Source: Ichthyophis bannanicus
Taxonomy: Eukaryota; Chordata; Amphibia; Gymnophiona; Ichthyophiidae
DNA length: 64,000 bases
Reading direction: 5' to 3'
NCBI GenBank assembly: GCA_033557465.1
Contig: CM066031.1
Span: 1,064,582,444 to 1,064,646,443, forward strand
Both the position numbers and the translations under genes were made by a program. Each line of letters begins with the position of its first letter. Positions within the stretch are counted from its first letter, which is position 1. The notes below the pieces were generated by a model. That model was not told the DNA's origin, did not search any database, and saw only the letters and a list, made by a program, of their open reading frames with translations. This document shows, piece by piece, positions 54,691 through 64,000 of the stretch.

Positions 54691-56158
54691 TGTCACCAAA
54701 CTACTCTTAACATTAATAACAAGGTTAGCAAAAAGTTGTTTTGTTGGACCATCTGACCCAAACTAGTACCAATAACCAGTTCAGAATTAGGCCCAATAGG
54801 TCCTTTTTAATGTTTTTAAAGTTTGATCTTCTATTGTTTATGCATTGCTGTAAAAATTCACCAACTGACAATGTCGTGTTTCGAACTGAAAAACACTACT
54901 CGCAGTTCTGCTTCAGAGTTTAAAGCACTTATCAGAAACCAAATGCTCCATGAGTTGATTCCTTATAGCGCAAATCTTCATGAAGAGTATCACATTTTTA
55001 CCTCCAAACTTTCACTTCAATCGGCTTTTATTTTTATTTTTTTAGTGCAGTCAAGTAAATTACTGAGCAAAAATGGCCACAGCATTTTTAAAGCTTGCGC
55101 CATACTCTATTCATGCTACAAGGATATCAGCCATTATACATCAATTTTGGCCTGTCTTACAATCACCTGAATGTTTTCAACAGCGACCTGTAAGAGTCTA
55201 CCAACAAGGTAGGAATATAGGTGATATAGTGGGCAGCTCTATAACTTGGCAGTCTGATCAAGCAGATGCTTGGGACATTTTGCATGTGAAGCTTGTGACA
55301 TGTGCTCAGATGATATCGGGGCTATTTGGCAGGTGCCAGCTGATAAAAAGATATTGGTCGGTAAATATGCTACTACTTATACTTCTACATATGTTGTGTA
55401 TCTTTTATTGTGTCCCTGAAATAAAATATATGTTGGTTGAACGAAGAGAATGATTAAGATTAGTCTACGGGAACATCGGCTGAGATTATCCACTGTGACT
55501 CTTTCAGTTCCTATTGTCTGGCATTGCATGCAGTATCAACAGAATTTGGCAGATTTAAAATGGAGGGTGATTGATCACGTTCCCCTTTTACATTGTGGGG
55601 ACATTTGTGAGATGAAATTGAATATTAGAGAGCAATATTGGATATAACATTTACAGTCAGTAGCAGCTCAAGGAATGAACCAGCAAATCGTTTGGTATAT
55701 TTTGATTTAGGGGTGGTTATCTCTTTAAAAAATGATGTCATTGGGTGGAGCAAGCTTCAAAAAACGCTGCGGCCATTTTTGTTCAGTAAGCCGATTGCAG
55801 TGAAAGTTTGGAGGTGAAAATGTGATACTCTTCTTGAAGATTTGCACTATGAGGAATTAACTCATGGAGCATTTGGCTTCAGATAAGTGCTTTAAACACT
55901 GAAGCACAGCTGTGAGCAGTATTTTTCAGTTTGAAACACGACATTGTGTTAGTTAATGAATTTCTACAGTAATGCGTGGGTTAGTGAATTTTCATAGTAA
56001 TGCATGAACAATAGAAGATAAATCTTAAAAAAAAAATTAAAAAGGACCTATTGGGAATAATTCTGAACTGGTTATTGGTGCTAGTTTGGATCAGATGGTC
56101 CAACCAAAACACCTTTTTTGCTAACCTCGTTATTAATGTTAGGGGTGGTTTGGTGACA
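54691..56158 (+). mobile_element. Penelope-like element remnant between inverted repeats
   Basis: A GIY-YIG endonuclease remnant (55270-55690) lies between arms at about 54691-55105 and 55745-56158, which are inverted copies of each other (outer ends TGTCACCAAAC, with GGTTAGCAAAAA and GGACCATCTGA further in; inner words ATGGCCACAGC/GCGGCCAT). Penelope-like elements often end in pseudo-LTRs, direct or inverted, which fits. The RT domain is missing, so this is a 5'-truncated copy. Confidence 0.7.
55270..55690 (+). pseudogene. GIY-YIG endonuclease domain of a Penelope-like element
   Basis: One frame gives a CEACDMCSDDI cysteine block (55290-55320), YVVYLLLCP, a stop, NKIYVG, a stop and TKRMIKISLREHRLRL (55388-55490), then PIVWHCMQY, DLKWRVIDHVPLL and LNIREQYWI, stop, and AAQGMNQ. 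The VVY...YVG pair, the R..EH block, the distal histidine and the REQYWI glutamate are the marks of the Penelope-like GIY-YIG family, which cuts target DNA. Three stops make it inactive. Confidence 0.75.
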
Positions 56159-56283
56159 CTAATAGAAAGGAGAGCAGAGTCAGTGTTACCATTTCTATGG
56201 TTTTTCCACCAAATTGGGTTACCTTTTTGTCCAGGCCATAGGAAAATTTCAAGGGCTGCTTTATTTTTGAGCAATTTGCCTGA

Positions 56284-57800
56284 CCACCAGAATTGCACAC
56301 ACTATTCAAAGTGTGGTTGCACCATGGAGCGATACAGAGGCATTATAATATCCTTGGTTTTATTCTGCATTCCTTTCCTTATGACTCGTAGCATTCTATT
56401 TACTTTCTTGGCTGCAGCTGCACACTGGGCGGAGGCTCGCAACGTATTATCCATGTTGCCCAGATCCTTTTCCAGGGTGATGATTCCTAATGTGGAACCT
56501 TGCAGTGTGTAACCGTAGTTTGCGTTGTTCCTCCCCGAGTGCATAACTTTGCACTTGTCCACATTTAAATTTCATCTGCCATTTGGATGCCCAGTCTCCC
56601 AATTTTTCAAGGTCCTCTTGTAATTTTTCACAATCTCTTGTGTTTTAACATCTTTGAATCATTTTGTCATAGGCAAATTTGATTGCTGCACTTGTTCTTC
56701 CTATTTCCAGGTCATTTCTAAATATGTTAAAAAGCAGCAGGTCCAGAACAGATCCCTGGGGATACTCCACTGTTAACCTTTCTCCATTGAGAAAATTGGC
56801 CATTTAACCCTACTCTCTGTTTTCTATCTTAATACACAACAGTACACTGCCTTCTATCCCATGACTTCTTAATTTCCCCAAGAGTCTCATGAGGGACACT
56901 GTCAAAGGCTTTCTGAAAATCGAGATACACTATTTCAACTGGCTCACCTTTATCTAGCTGTTTCTTCACATCTTCAAAAAAATATAAGAGATTAATAAGA
57001 CAAGACTTTCCTTGGCTAAATCCAAGTTGACTTTCTGCCAATAAACCAAAATTACATGTTCAGTAATTTTGTTCTTTAAAAAGGTTTTTACCATTTTGTG
57101 GCTCACCGATCTGTTTTCTGGAACCCTTTTTTGAAAACTGATGTTACATTGGCCATTCTCCAGTCTTGAGGTACTACAGATGATCTTAATGATAGTTCAC
57201 AGATTACTAAAAGTAGGTCTGCAATCTCAAATTTCAGTTCCTTCATCACCCTGGGGTTATGCCATCCGGTCCACAATTTGCTACTCTTTAGCTGTTTTAC
57301 ATATTCTCGATTTATTGAGATTTGTTTCAATTCCTTTGATATGTCACCTTTACTGTAGAAGACATAGGAAACTTATCATGCCAGAAATGATATTTAAAGA
57401 CAAACAAAGAATTCATTCAGTCTCTCCGCTATGGCCGTGCGCTCTCTCTTTTATCCCTCTATCATCTAAGGGTCCAACAGGGTCTCTCACTGATGGTTTT
57501 CTAAGAATGCACTCGAAAAAGTTTTTATTATGCATTCTCTCTTTGCCTTGCATTTATAATTTGCCAGTACTTATGTTGTTTCCTGTTTTGATCATTTGGC
57601 TCTTTTTTTTCCATTTTTTTGAACGAGTCTCTCTTAGCTGTAACAACCTCTCTGACCTTAGCTTTAAGTCATGATGGCTGGCAGTCATTTGGCCTTCCCT
57701 TCCACCTCTCTTAAATCATGGAATAACGCCCAGACTTGATGTAAACTCTTAACTTTTGCAGTTGCTCTTTTTAGTTTTTTCTTAATCATTTCCTCATTTT
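56284..57800 (-). mobile_element. CR1-clade LINE fragment (family B), minus strand
   Basis: Minus-strand frames hold KKVNRMLRVIRKGMQNKTKDIIMPLYRSMV (56302-56562), a broken catalytic region (56650-56760), ESQLGFSQGKSCLINLLYFFEDV and VYLDFQKAFDSVPHETL (56829-57041), and NPRVMKELKFEIADLL (57103-57330). A linker/endonuclease end appears toward 57690 (LKDRSERLLQLRE-type). The copy is stop-ridden and cut at both sides; the left cut at about 56284 adjoins the Penelope arm. Confidence 0.75.
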
Positions 57801-57824
57801 ATCATAGTCTCCTTATTTTTTTAA

Positions 57825-59190
57825 ATTTTATATTTATCAAATTTCCAAGAATACAAGGCAATATTCAGAAACAAGTATTCCAAAAGAAAGGCAAAAAGAA
57901 AAAAAGGAAATCTACTTCACAATTGCCTGGTTGACCACTAAATTGGGAAGGCAAGAAAGGAAAAAAACCCAAAGAAATATATCAAACATTGTAAAGGCTG
58001 TAAAGCTTAAACTGTCCAATGAAGGCACACTATGGTCCCCCACCAGCCCCTCCTAGCTTTCCTGCACAAACAGAAATAAAGTCAAGGCTCCATAAAGAAA
58101 TAATTGTTACCCTCAAAACTAACATAACAAAGTGCAGGATATTTCAAAATCCAAGTAGCCCCCAAAGCAAGAGCTCTAGGCCGCAATGCCAAGAACTCTT
58201 TATGGCGGGCCTGGGTTTGACTAGAAACATCAGGAAATACATGGCTAAAGGAGCTGAAAAACTGCTCTTGCATATGCTTAAAGTATAAACCAAAAATAGA
58301 AACTTTATCCTGTTCAAACATGAATGTCACCAACAACGTGCCTCTGGTAGTCACCATCTCTAAGGACCCTTCTAAAAAAAACAGTCAGGTCCAGTTGACT
58401 TGATGAAATTGCAGGGCCCCTGGTAATGCCCGCAGAAGAGGGCAGATAGTATGCCCTAGCAATAGGAGGCAGATTATCTGATGTGAGGCCCAGGGATCTC
58501 CACCATATATTTCCTCACCAACTCAACTAGGCCTAGCAAAGGGGATCGAGGAAAACCCATAAATCTTAGATTGTTCCTCCGGGACTGATTTTTCAGCTTT
58601 CTCCATAGTCTCGTGCTCTCCTTTACAGTGGCATCCTTAACTGCCCCCAACTCTTTCACTTGAGTGACTAACTGTCCCAGCTGGACTACATGTTGGTTCA
58701 ATTTCTCTCTTGGAGACAGGACAAGTCCTGAAAGAGAATCCAATTTTAAAGACACCATGCAGGATCCAGTGGACTTGAGGAAAGTGTCCATGGACTTGTT
58801 GAGGAAAGTGTCCAGGGCCTTTATGGAGATGCATAGCACAACAATGGGAAACTGCAATCCATCCCCGCCAGACAGCGTTTCACTCCCCCAGGGCAGCTGA
58901 CCCCCAGGCTTACCTCCCTTCTTCTGCCTAATGCCTGAGATGCCAGGGAAGACCAAGCGAGGAGGGAACCCAGCGAATCTTTAGATATCAATGCAGCCAC
59001 AAGGCTGCCAGACCAGAGAACTCCTACCCCTCCCCCACCCTCCCAGTGGAGCATTTCTGGGTTGCTGGGGAAGCAGATATTCTTCAGGGCTTAGAGATGC
59101 CCCTTCTGTGCTCTGCTCCAATGCTGCTGCTCCAGAGCAGTCTTTGACAGTTTGGCAATCCAAAGATGGCATGGCACCGCATTACTCCAG
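57825..59190 (-). mobile_element. L1-like element with ORF1 only
   Basis: Minus strand. A 5' region (58960-59190) precedes ORF1 (about 58000-58956), and the element then ends in A-rich sequence (T-rich on the plus strand at 57815-57840). No ORF2 is seen. It resembles non-autonomous half-L1 elements, although simple internal deletion is also possible. Confidence 0.5.
58000..58956 (-). pseudogene. L1-like ORF1 protein
   Basis: The start (58956) is Gly/Lys-rich; then a helical stretch (KLNQHVVQLGQLVTQVKELGAV), LWRKLKNQSRRNNLRFMGFP, the RRM-type core start of L1 ORF1, and, after a frame change, the C-terminal domain LALRPRALALGATWILKYPALCYVSFEG (58082-58357). The family forms coiled-coil trimers that bind LINE RNA. 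At least one frameshift near 58400-58470 breaks it. The C-terminal block matches that of the copy at 30365-31505. Confidence 0.65.
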
Positions 59191-59201
59191 GGTAAGGGTT
59201 A

Positions 59202-59306
59202 AGAACATAAGAACATAAGATATGCCATACTGGGTCAGACCAAGGTCCATCAAGCCCAGTATCCTGTTTCCAACAGTGGCCAATCTAGGTCATACGTACC
59301 TAGCAG
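59202..59306 (-). mobile_element. CR1-B 3' end fragment
   Basis: TTAAGAACATAAGAACATAAGA (complement of the TTATGTTC tail), then CCATACTGGGTCAGACC and CCAACAGTGGCCAATCTAGG, are the complement of 41075-41186. It abuts the start of DIRS-3 RT directly. Confidence 0.85.
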
Positions 59307-59770
59307 TCCGGACAGAGGACTGGCTAGCCTCCTTGGACCTACAGGAGGCATATTCACACATCCCCATCCATACAATACATAGGAAGTACCTATGATTCAA
59401 GGTGCTGGACCAACACTACCAGTACAGGATCCTTCCCTTCGGACTGTCCCTGGCACTACGAGTCTTCACAAAGTTCGTAGCTGTCGCAGAGGCACACCTC
59501 CGCAAGCAGGGCATCGCTGTCTTCCCATACCTGGATGACTGGCTGCTCTTGGCACCATCTGCCCCAGAGTCACGGTGTGCAGTGCAAAGGACAACAAAGC
59601 TATTGTCCAGCCTAAGCTTCCTCCTGGAGAAGTCTCACCTGCAACCATCCCAAAGGATACAGTTCATAAGCACTGTCATCGACACCCAGACCTCGAAGGC
59701 CTTTCTTCCCAAACAGCGCATTTCAGCGATCACGTCCCTGGCCACAGAGATGTCGGCATCCAGACAGACC
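59307..59770 (+). pseudogene. DIRS-3 reverse transcriptase, C-terminal half
   Basis: The text begins LASLDLQEAYSHIPIHTIHRKYL with the first catalytic aspartate, has a stop, then LDQHYQYRILPFGLSLALRVFTKFVAVAEAHLRKQGIAVFPYLDDWLLLAPS with an intact YLDD (59528-59539), and KSHLQPSQRIQFI. A frameshift near 59740-59760 separates it from the RNase H frame. Confidence 0.8.
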
Positions 59771-60750
59771 TCCTGGGTCACATGGCCGCGACAACCTCAG
59801 TCCTACCCCTAGCGAGGCTACATATGCGCAGTCTCCAGTGGCATCTGCGCTCTGATTGGAATCAGCTCTCTCGGCCCCTAAGCATGTGCATGCCCATGGA
59901 TGCCCGAGCCGAGAGAGGCCTACGCTGGTGGACCTGCCTGGCCAACCTTGCAGAGGGCAGAGACCTACAACAACACAAGTATCACATTGTCGTCACCACA
60001 GATGCTTCCTCCATGGGTTGGGGAGCCCACCTTCGACACCTCAGCACCCAAGGGACATGGTCTGTGAAGGAGCAGACTCTCCACATCAACCTACTTAAGC
60101 TCAGGGCTATCAGATATGCCTTGAAGGCTTTTCAGAAATAATTGGCAGGGAAATCCATCCTGGTCCAGACAGACAACCAAGTGGCCATGTTTTACATCAA
60201 CAAGCAGGGGGGAACAGGCTCCCGTTCCCTCTGCAAGCAAGCACTCACAGCCTGGTCCCTCGCTCTGGCCAGCAACTCTATTCTGCAGGCCTTCTACCTT
60301 CCCGGGGAGCAGAGCACTTTGGCCAACAGACTGAGCAGACAGCTGGAACCCCACAAATGGTCCCTGCACCCGGAGGTCACAAACTCCATTTTTCAGCGGT
60401 GGGGGACACCCCGTCTCGACCTCTTTGTGACAGAGCAGAATACGAAGTGCTTCCTATTCTGTTCAAAATGCCCGTCACCCAAGAGTCTGGCCCAGGATGC
60501 ATTCGACGTGTGCTGGGGGGAGTGGTCTCTAACATACGCCTTCCCACCCATCCCCCTGATCATGGCAACGCTGCAGCACATCATCATGGACAAGGCACAC
60601 ATTATATTAATTGTGCCTTACTGGCCTCGCCAGATGTGGTTCCCCCTGCTACTTCACCTCGCACAGGAGGCTCCAGCTTGGCTGCCCCTGAGACCAGACC
60701 TGCTCACCCAGAACGGCGGGAACACGCTGTACCCCAACCTCCAGGCCTGA
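59575..60750 (+). pseudogene. DIRS-3 RNase H and methyltransferase-like region
   Basis: In one frame with a single stop at 60139-60141: LLGHMAATTSVLPLARLHMRSLQW, VVTTDASSMGWGAHLRHLS, INLLKLRAIRYAL, then VQTDNQVAMFYINKQGGTGSRSLC, FYLPGEQSTLANRLSR, WGTPRLDLFVTEQNTKCFLF and TYAFPPIPLIMATLQHII through a stop at 60748-60750. RNase H carboxylates (TDAS, E replaced by K in LLKLRA, TDNQ) are partly kept. The first part before about 59750 in this frame is only a shadow of the RT. Confidence 0.75.
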
Positions 60751-60769
60751 CAGCCTGGAGATTGAGCGG

Positions 60770-62133
60770 ATGAACCCATCGGCCCTCAACTTGCCTTCAG
60801 AGGTGCAGCAGGTGGTCCTGGCAGCCAAACACCCATCCACACGAAAATCTTACAGTCTCAAGTGGAAGCATTTTGCTATCTGGTGCACAGCCCAAGGATT
60901 GAACCTGGTCTCCTGCCCTATACCTATGATCCTGAAGTACCTCACCTCCCTCTTCAAGCTTGGCCTGAAAATCCAATCAATCAAGGTCCACCTTAGAGGA
61001 AAGGCGGGATAGAGGTGATATGATTGAGATGTTTAAATACCTCCGTGGCATAAATGTTCAGGGAGAGAGCCTCTTTCAATTGAAAGCAAGTTCTGCTATG
61101 AGGGGACATGGGATGAGGGTGAAGGGAGATAGATTCAGGAGTGATATGCGGAAATATTTCTTTACGGAAAGAGTAGTGGATCCGTGGAATAGTCTCCCAG
61201 TGGAGGTGGTAGAGATGAGGACAGTAACTGAATTCAAAAAAGCATGGGACAAACACAGAGGATCTCTAAAGATAAAAAAGGGACTGTTGTAGTTGTTATG
61301 GAAGGACAGACTAGATAGGCCATGTGGTCTTTTTCTGTCGTCATATTTCTATGTTTCTAATAGCGTGCTTCCATGATAGCCAGAATGGGATCAGCACAGG
61401 CTCCATCGCAACACTACCCATAGTGACGCAGTTCATGAAAGTCCTGACAAACCTCCGACCCCCAGTCCAGCCACTTGTGCTGACCTGGAATCCTCAGTAT
61501 CATCCTGCAGTAGCTAACGCAGATGCCCTTCGAGCCTCTCCAAACAACAGACGTGAAGTTCACGTCATGGAAGACACTCTTCCCGGTCGCCATAACATCT
61601 GCCAGAAGAATCAGCGAGCTGCAGGCCCTTGTGCCCTACCCTTCCTATACACAACTCCATCTTAAACGCGCATCCCTGCGCACCCATCCAAAGTTCATCC
61701 CGAAGGTGGCCTCAGCTTTCCATATCAACCAAGCCATTGACCTACCCACCTTCTTCCCGGTTCCGCACTCATCTGCGGAGGAACGGAGGCTCCATACCCT
61801 TGACTGTGTCAGGGCCCTACGCACATACCTCGATAGGACCGCCACTGTAAGACAAGGGACACAGCTTTTTGTATCTTTTGATCCCAACAGTCCTGGGAGG
61901 CCCGTCATGAAAAGAACTCTATCCCTCTGGATCTCTGACTGCATCGCCTTTTGCCACAACAAGGTGGGCACACGTTCAGGTGATAAGATAGGAGCGCACC
62001 AGCTAAGGGCGCTGGCAACCTCCTTTGCCAATCTGCGCTCAGTACCCATCAGCAACATCTGCAAAGCTGCCACCTGGTCCTCAACATTCATCTTCCAAAA
62101 AGCACTATTGTCTGGACCTCGAGGTGCAGTCTG
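60770..62133 (+). pseudogene. DIRS-3 tyrosine recombinase, interrupted
   Basis: N-terminal part: PSEVQQVVLAAKHPSTRKSYSLKWKHFAIWC and IQSIKVHL, cut at 60992. After the CR1-A tail it resumes (DSQNGISTG, FMKVLTNLRPPVQPLVLTWN), then SWKTLFPVAITSARRISELQALV (first arginine), LHTLDCVRAL, FVSFDPNSPGRPVMKRTLSLWI, GAHQLRALATSFA (HxxR) and SNICKAATWSSTFIF. The catalytic HYCLD is encoded at 62103-62117 but one frame away from the preceding text, so a small indel just before 62103 removes the tyrosine from the frame. Confidence 0.85.
60993..61361 (+). mobile_element. CR1-A 3' end, inserted in DIRS-3 recombinase
   Basis: The segment encodes LRGKAG.RGDMIEMFKYLRGINVQGESLFQLKASS and FFTERVVDPWNSLPVEVVE, then GGACTGTTGTAG and a 3' end TCATATTTCTATGTTTCTAA. 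It is very close to the complement of 13739-14110, with a few differences, so these two copies are fairly young relatives. The recombinase text continues on either side. Confidence 0.9.
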
Positions 62134-62733
62134 ACATCTCCTTTGGCCATGGGACCTGATGCACGATCAGCCCCGTCAGTTGGCTCCTGTAGCGCAGGGA
62201 GACCCCTAACGTGGCTGTCCGTCATACTCTGCACTGTACATGTTACTCTATAGGTGGCACCCTGTCGAGCTATGGTGCGTATTTACACACCAACGTGTAA
62301 CCTTCACACTGTAGCTCGTACTTACCATTGTTTAATGTTTACAATTGCGTACTCACACCTTATTGCACTATATTGTCGCATTGCACTGTGTGAATTTTTA
62401 TTGCATTGTGGGTTGTTACACTTGCGGAAAATTATTGCACTATTGCAATATGTCTGATGGTTTGTATTACACTGGAAGATTGTTACATTGCGCTACGCTG
62501 TTGTCTACTCGGTTTACCCTGCGCTCCAGGCCTAACCCCAGAGTGTTCTCCTGTCTGTTCAATAATAAACGGCTTGCACCATGATCTCCGAGCTTTGTCA
62601 ATTATGCGTTATGTTATGCGTTATCAACTGCCTCTCTCATCCACCTCAGCACGCTCTGGCGTAGCTAGGGAGTCACCAGGTGTGGCTGACACATCCTGCT
62701 TGTCCATGGAGAAAGCGAGGTTACTTTGGCATG

Positions 62734-62839
62734 AAGTGAAAGGGGGAAGTAGCAATGAGGAAACCTGGGACACGCTGTCAGCAGCCACTGCGAATCCACC
62801 ATCTTGCCTCTCCCTGAAGGTGAAGGATCTAGCCTCCTT
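62734..62839. other. Short unassigned spacer
   Basis: Between the DIRS-3 terminus and a CR1-B fragment; no feature recognised. Confidence 0.3.
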
Positions 62840-63270
62840 TCTTAAAGTTAAATGTTAGCGCTGTCAATTTCCATGCTATCCTCCCTTCATTTATTAAGTC
62901 AAATGTGATCATGTTATGATTGCTATTGCCAAGTGGCCCCAATACCTTTACCTCTCGCACTAGATCCTGCATTCCAATAAGGACTAAGTCTAAAATAGCT
63001 TCTTCTCGTGTTGGTTCATGAACCAACTGCTCCATAAAGCAGTCATTTATTTCACCTAGAAACGTTATCTCCCTAGCATGTCCTGATGTGACATTGACCG
63101 AGTCAATACCAGGGTATTTGAAATGTTCCATGCGATGTAAACTTTACTAGCTTCCCTAATTTCTTTTAACATTTCATCCTTTGTCTGTTCATTCTGGCCA
63201 GGTAGACAGCAATATACTCCCACTGGTATTACCGTCCCCTTTTTACATGGTGCTGCTAATACCTATCTTC
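62840..63270 (-). mobile_element. CR1-B endonuclease fragment, minus strand
   Basis: Minus-strand text includes GVYCCLPGQNEQTKDEMLKEIREAS (63150-63225), INDCFMEQLVHEPTREEAILDLVLIG and FDLINEGRIAWKLTALTFNFKKG (62829-63131). The same order occurs at 38510-38900. It is cut on both sides and contains frame changes. Confidence 0.75.
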
Positions 63271-64000
63271 CTTTTCATATTATTATCAATGATCCCACCT
63301 GCTACTGGACAGTGCTTTGTTTCATTTTCTTTTTGAGGGAAGGGAGGCTCTTTGGTGATATGGTTTTATGGTTTCTAGAATTAAAACGATGACCAGAACA
63401 TCTGAACTGGTATACAGCCATATATAAAGGTTGAGAAAGAGAAGCAGGATAGTTCTCTTGTGTTGAGGGAAGTCTCCCTCTCTTTATGAATCCTCTTCTG
63501 CACAGAGCAGCTTTCATGGTGTCTTTAATGCCCTGATCTCAGTGACCTGCTGCTGAGAGTATGACAAATGAGATAGGAGTTACCCTGATGTACTGCAGAC
63601 TATTATCTTCTCCCCCAAAGGTTAAGTTATTAGCATTACATAATAAATGAAAGCATTAGAACAGCCCCTTGAACATTCACAAAAATTACTATTGCACATT
63701 CCAAGTACATCTAGTAGACTAATGTTCCCTGTCATACTCCCACTTCATATTAAGTGACAGAGCTCACTGCATCTGCACATCCCAGTCTGAGGGTACTGGA
63801 TCCAAGTTGCATTTAATAGGAATGTAGTCTGTGCGCCACAGTGATTCAAAACATGATCAAGTCAAAATCTGTTTCACTCCCAGAATCTTTACGTTACAAA
63901 CCCAGCTCAGAACCTTTAATCCTTTTATAGAGCAATTGATGTTGATTAATGATTTTCTTTTCTGGGATATTAGCAACCATTAACTCCTGCCTGCTTTCTC
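63271..64000. other. No recognisable feature
   Basis: Mixed A/T-leaning sequence to the window end. I find no motif, terminus or gene that I can support. Confidence 0.4.

Larger units (their letters stand above)
59307..62733 (+). mobile_element. DIRS retrotransposon (DIRS-3), 5'-truncated
   Basis: Order on the plus strand: RT from its middle (59307), RNase H and methyltransferase-like region, recombinase (split by a CR1-A tail at 60993-61361), 3' region with AATAATAAA (62561-62569), and at 62692-62733 a terminal-type sequence (CTGCTTGTCCATGGAGAAAG...GGTTACTT) resembling the DIRS-2 terminus complement at 48451-48485. Gag and the first RT motifs are lost. It is a third subfamily. Confidence 0.85.

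Noticed and set aside
1..64000. A host protein-coding gene
   Set aside because: I looked for conserved non-transposon domains on both strands and found none; every convincing frame belongs to a transposable element.

Overview
This window looks like intergenic DNA from a large, repeat-saturated vertebrate genome. I found no host gene, rRNA, classical tRNA gene, CRISPR array or bacterial-type operon. Almost every recognisable stretch is a transposable element, mostly decayed and often nested. The mixture (DIRS tyrosine-recombinase retrotransposons, CR1-clade, L2-, RTE- and L1-like LINEs, a Penelope-like element, Gypsy pieces, a two-gene PIF/Harbinger transposon, several hAT elements and LTRs) fits a non-mammalian tetrapod, most likely an amphibian such as a caecilian. 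The species is inferred, not read from the sequence.

Layout. 1-879: end of an inverted hAT-like non-autonomous element. 880-11677: a PIF/Harbinger transposon whose left end is out of view, with a Myb/SANT-like gene (minus) and a DDE transposase gene (plus) diverging from a shared promoter region, followed by a 4.5 kb non-coding tail holding satellites and tRNA-like modules. 11923-13440: solo LTR with a GTAT target duplication. 13739-21660: CR1-clade LINE (family A, minus), split by a 4.9 kb non-autonomous Harbinger (15909-20828, TAA duplication). 21661-27062: second CR1-clade family (B, plus), split by an L2-like tail and a 4.6 kb hAT (22239-26794), which itself contains a 593 bp hAT (23263-23855) and an RTE tail. 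About 27774-29193: second, related LTR. 29510-32636: another non-autonomous Harbinger containing L1-like ORF1 remains; a 1.9 kb hAT (32641-34524) sits exactly on its right edge.

34866-45909: a long DIRS element (minus) with inverted termini, gag, RT, RNase H and tyrosine recombinase. Its recombinase gene is cut by a near full-length CR1-B (35742-41188) with tandem 5' monomers, a zinc-finger/esterase ORF1, an endonuclease-RT ORF2 and an 8 bp 3' microsatellite. 46255-47660: third copy of the palindromic hAT family. 48172-51965: second DIRS, internally deleted. 52680-54240: Gypsy integrase and RNase H pieces. 54691-56158: Penelope-like GIY-YIG remnant between long inverted arms. 56284-57800: CR1-B. 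57825-59190: L1-like ORF1. 59307-62733: third DIRS (plus), cut by a CR1-A tail. 62840-63270: CR1-B piece. 63271-64000: nothing recognised.

No element looks fully intact. The best-preserved coding parts are the Harbinger transposase and Myb exons, the DIRS RT/recombinase of 34866-45909, and RT blocks of both CR1 families. The nesting gives a relative order of insertion: the CR1 and DIRS copies are the hosts, the Harbinger and hAT copies (and one CR1-B) the later arrivals. Target duplications of the expected length (3 bp TAA/TTA for Harbinger, 8 bp for hAT, 4 bp for the LTR) support the assigned boundaries.
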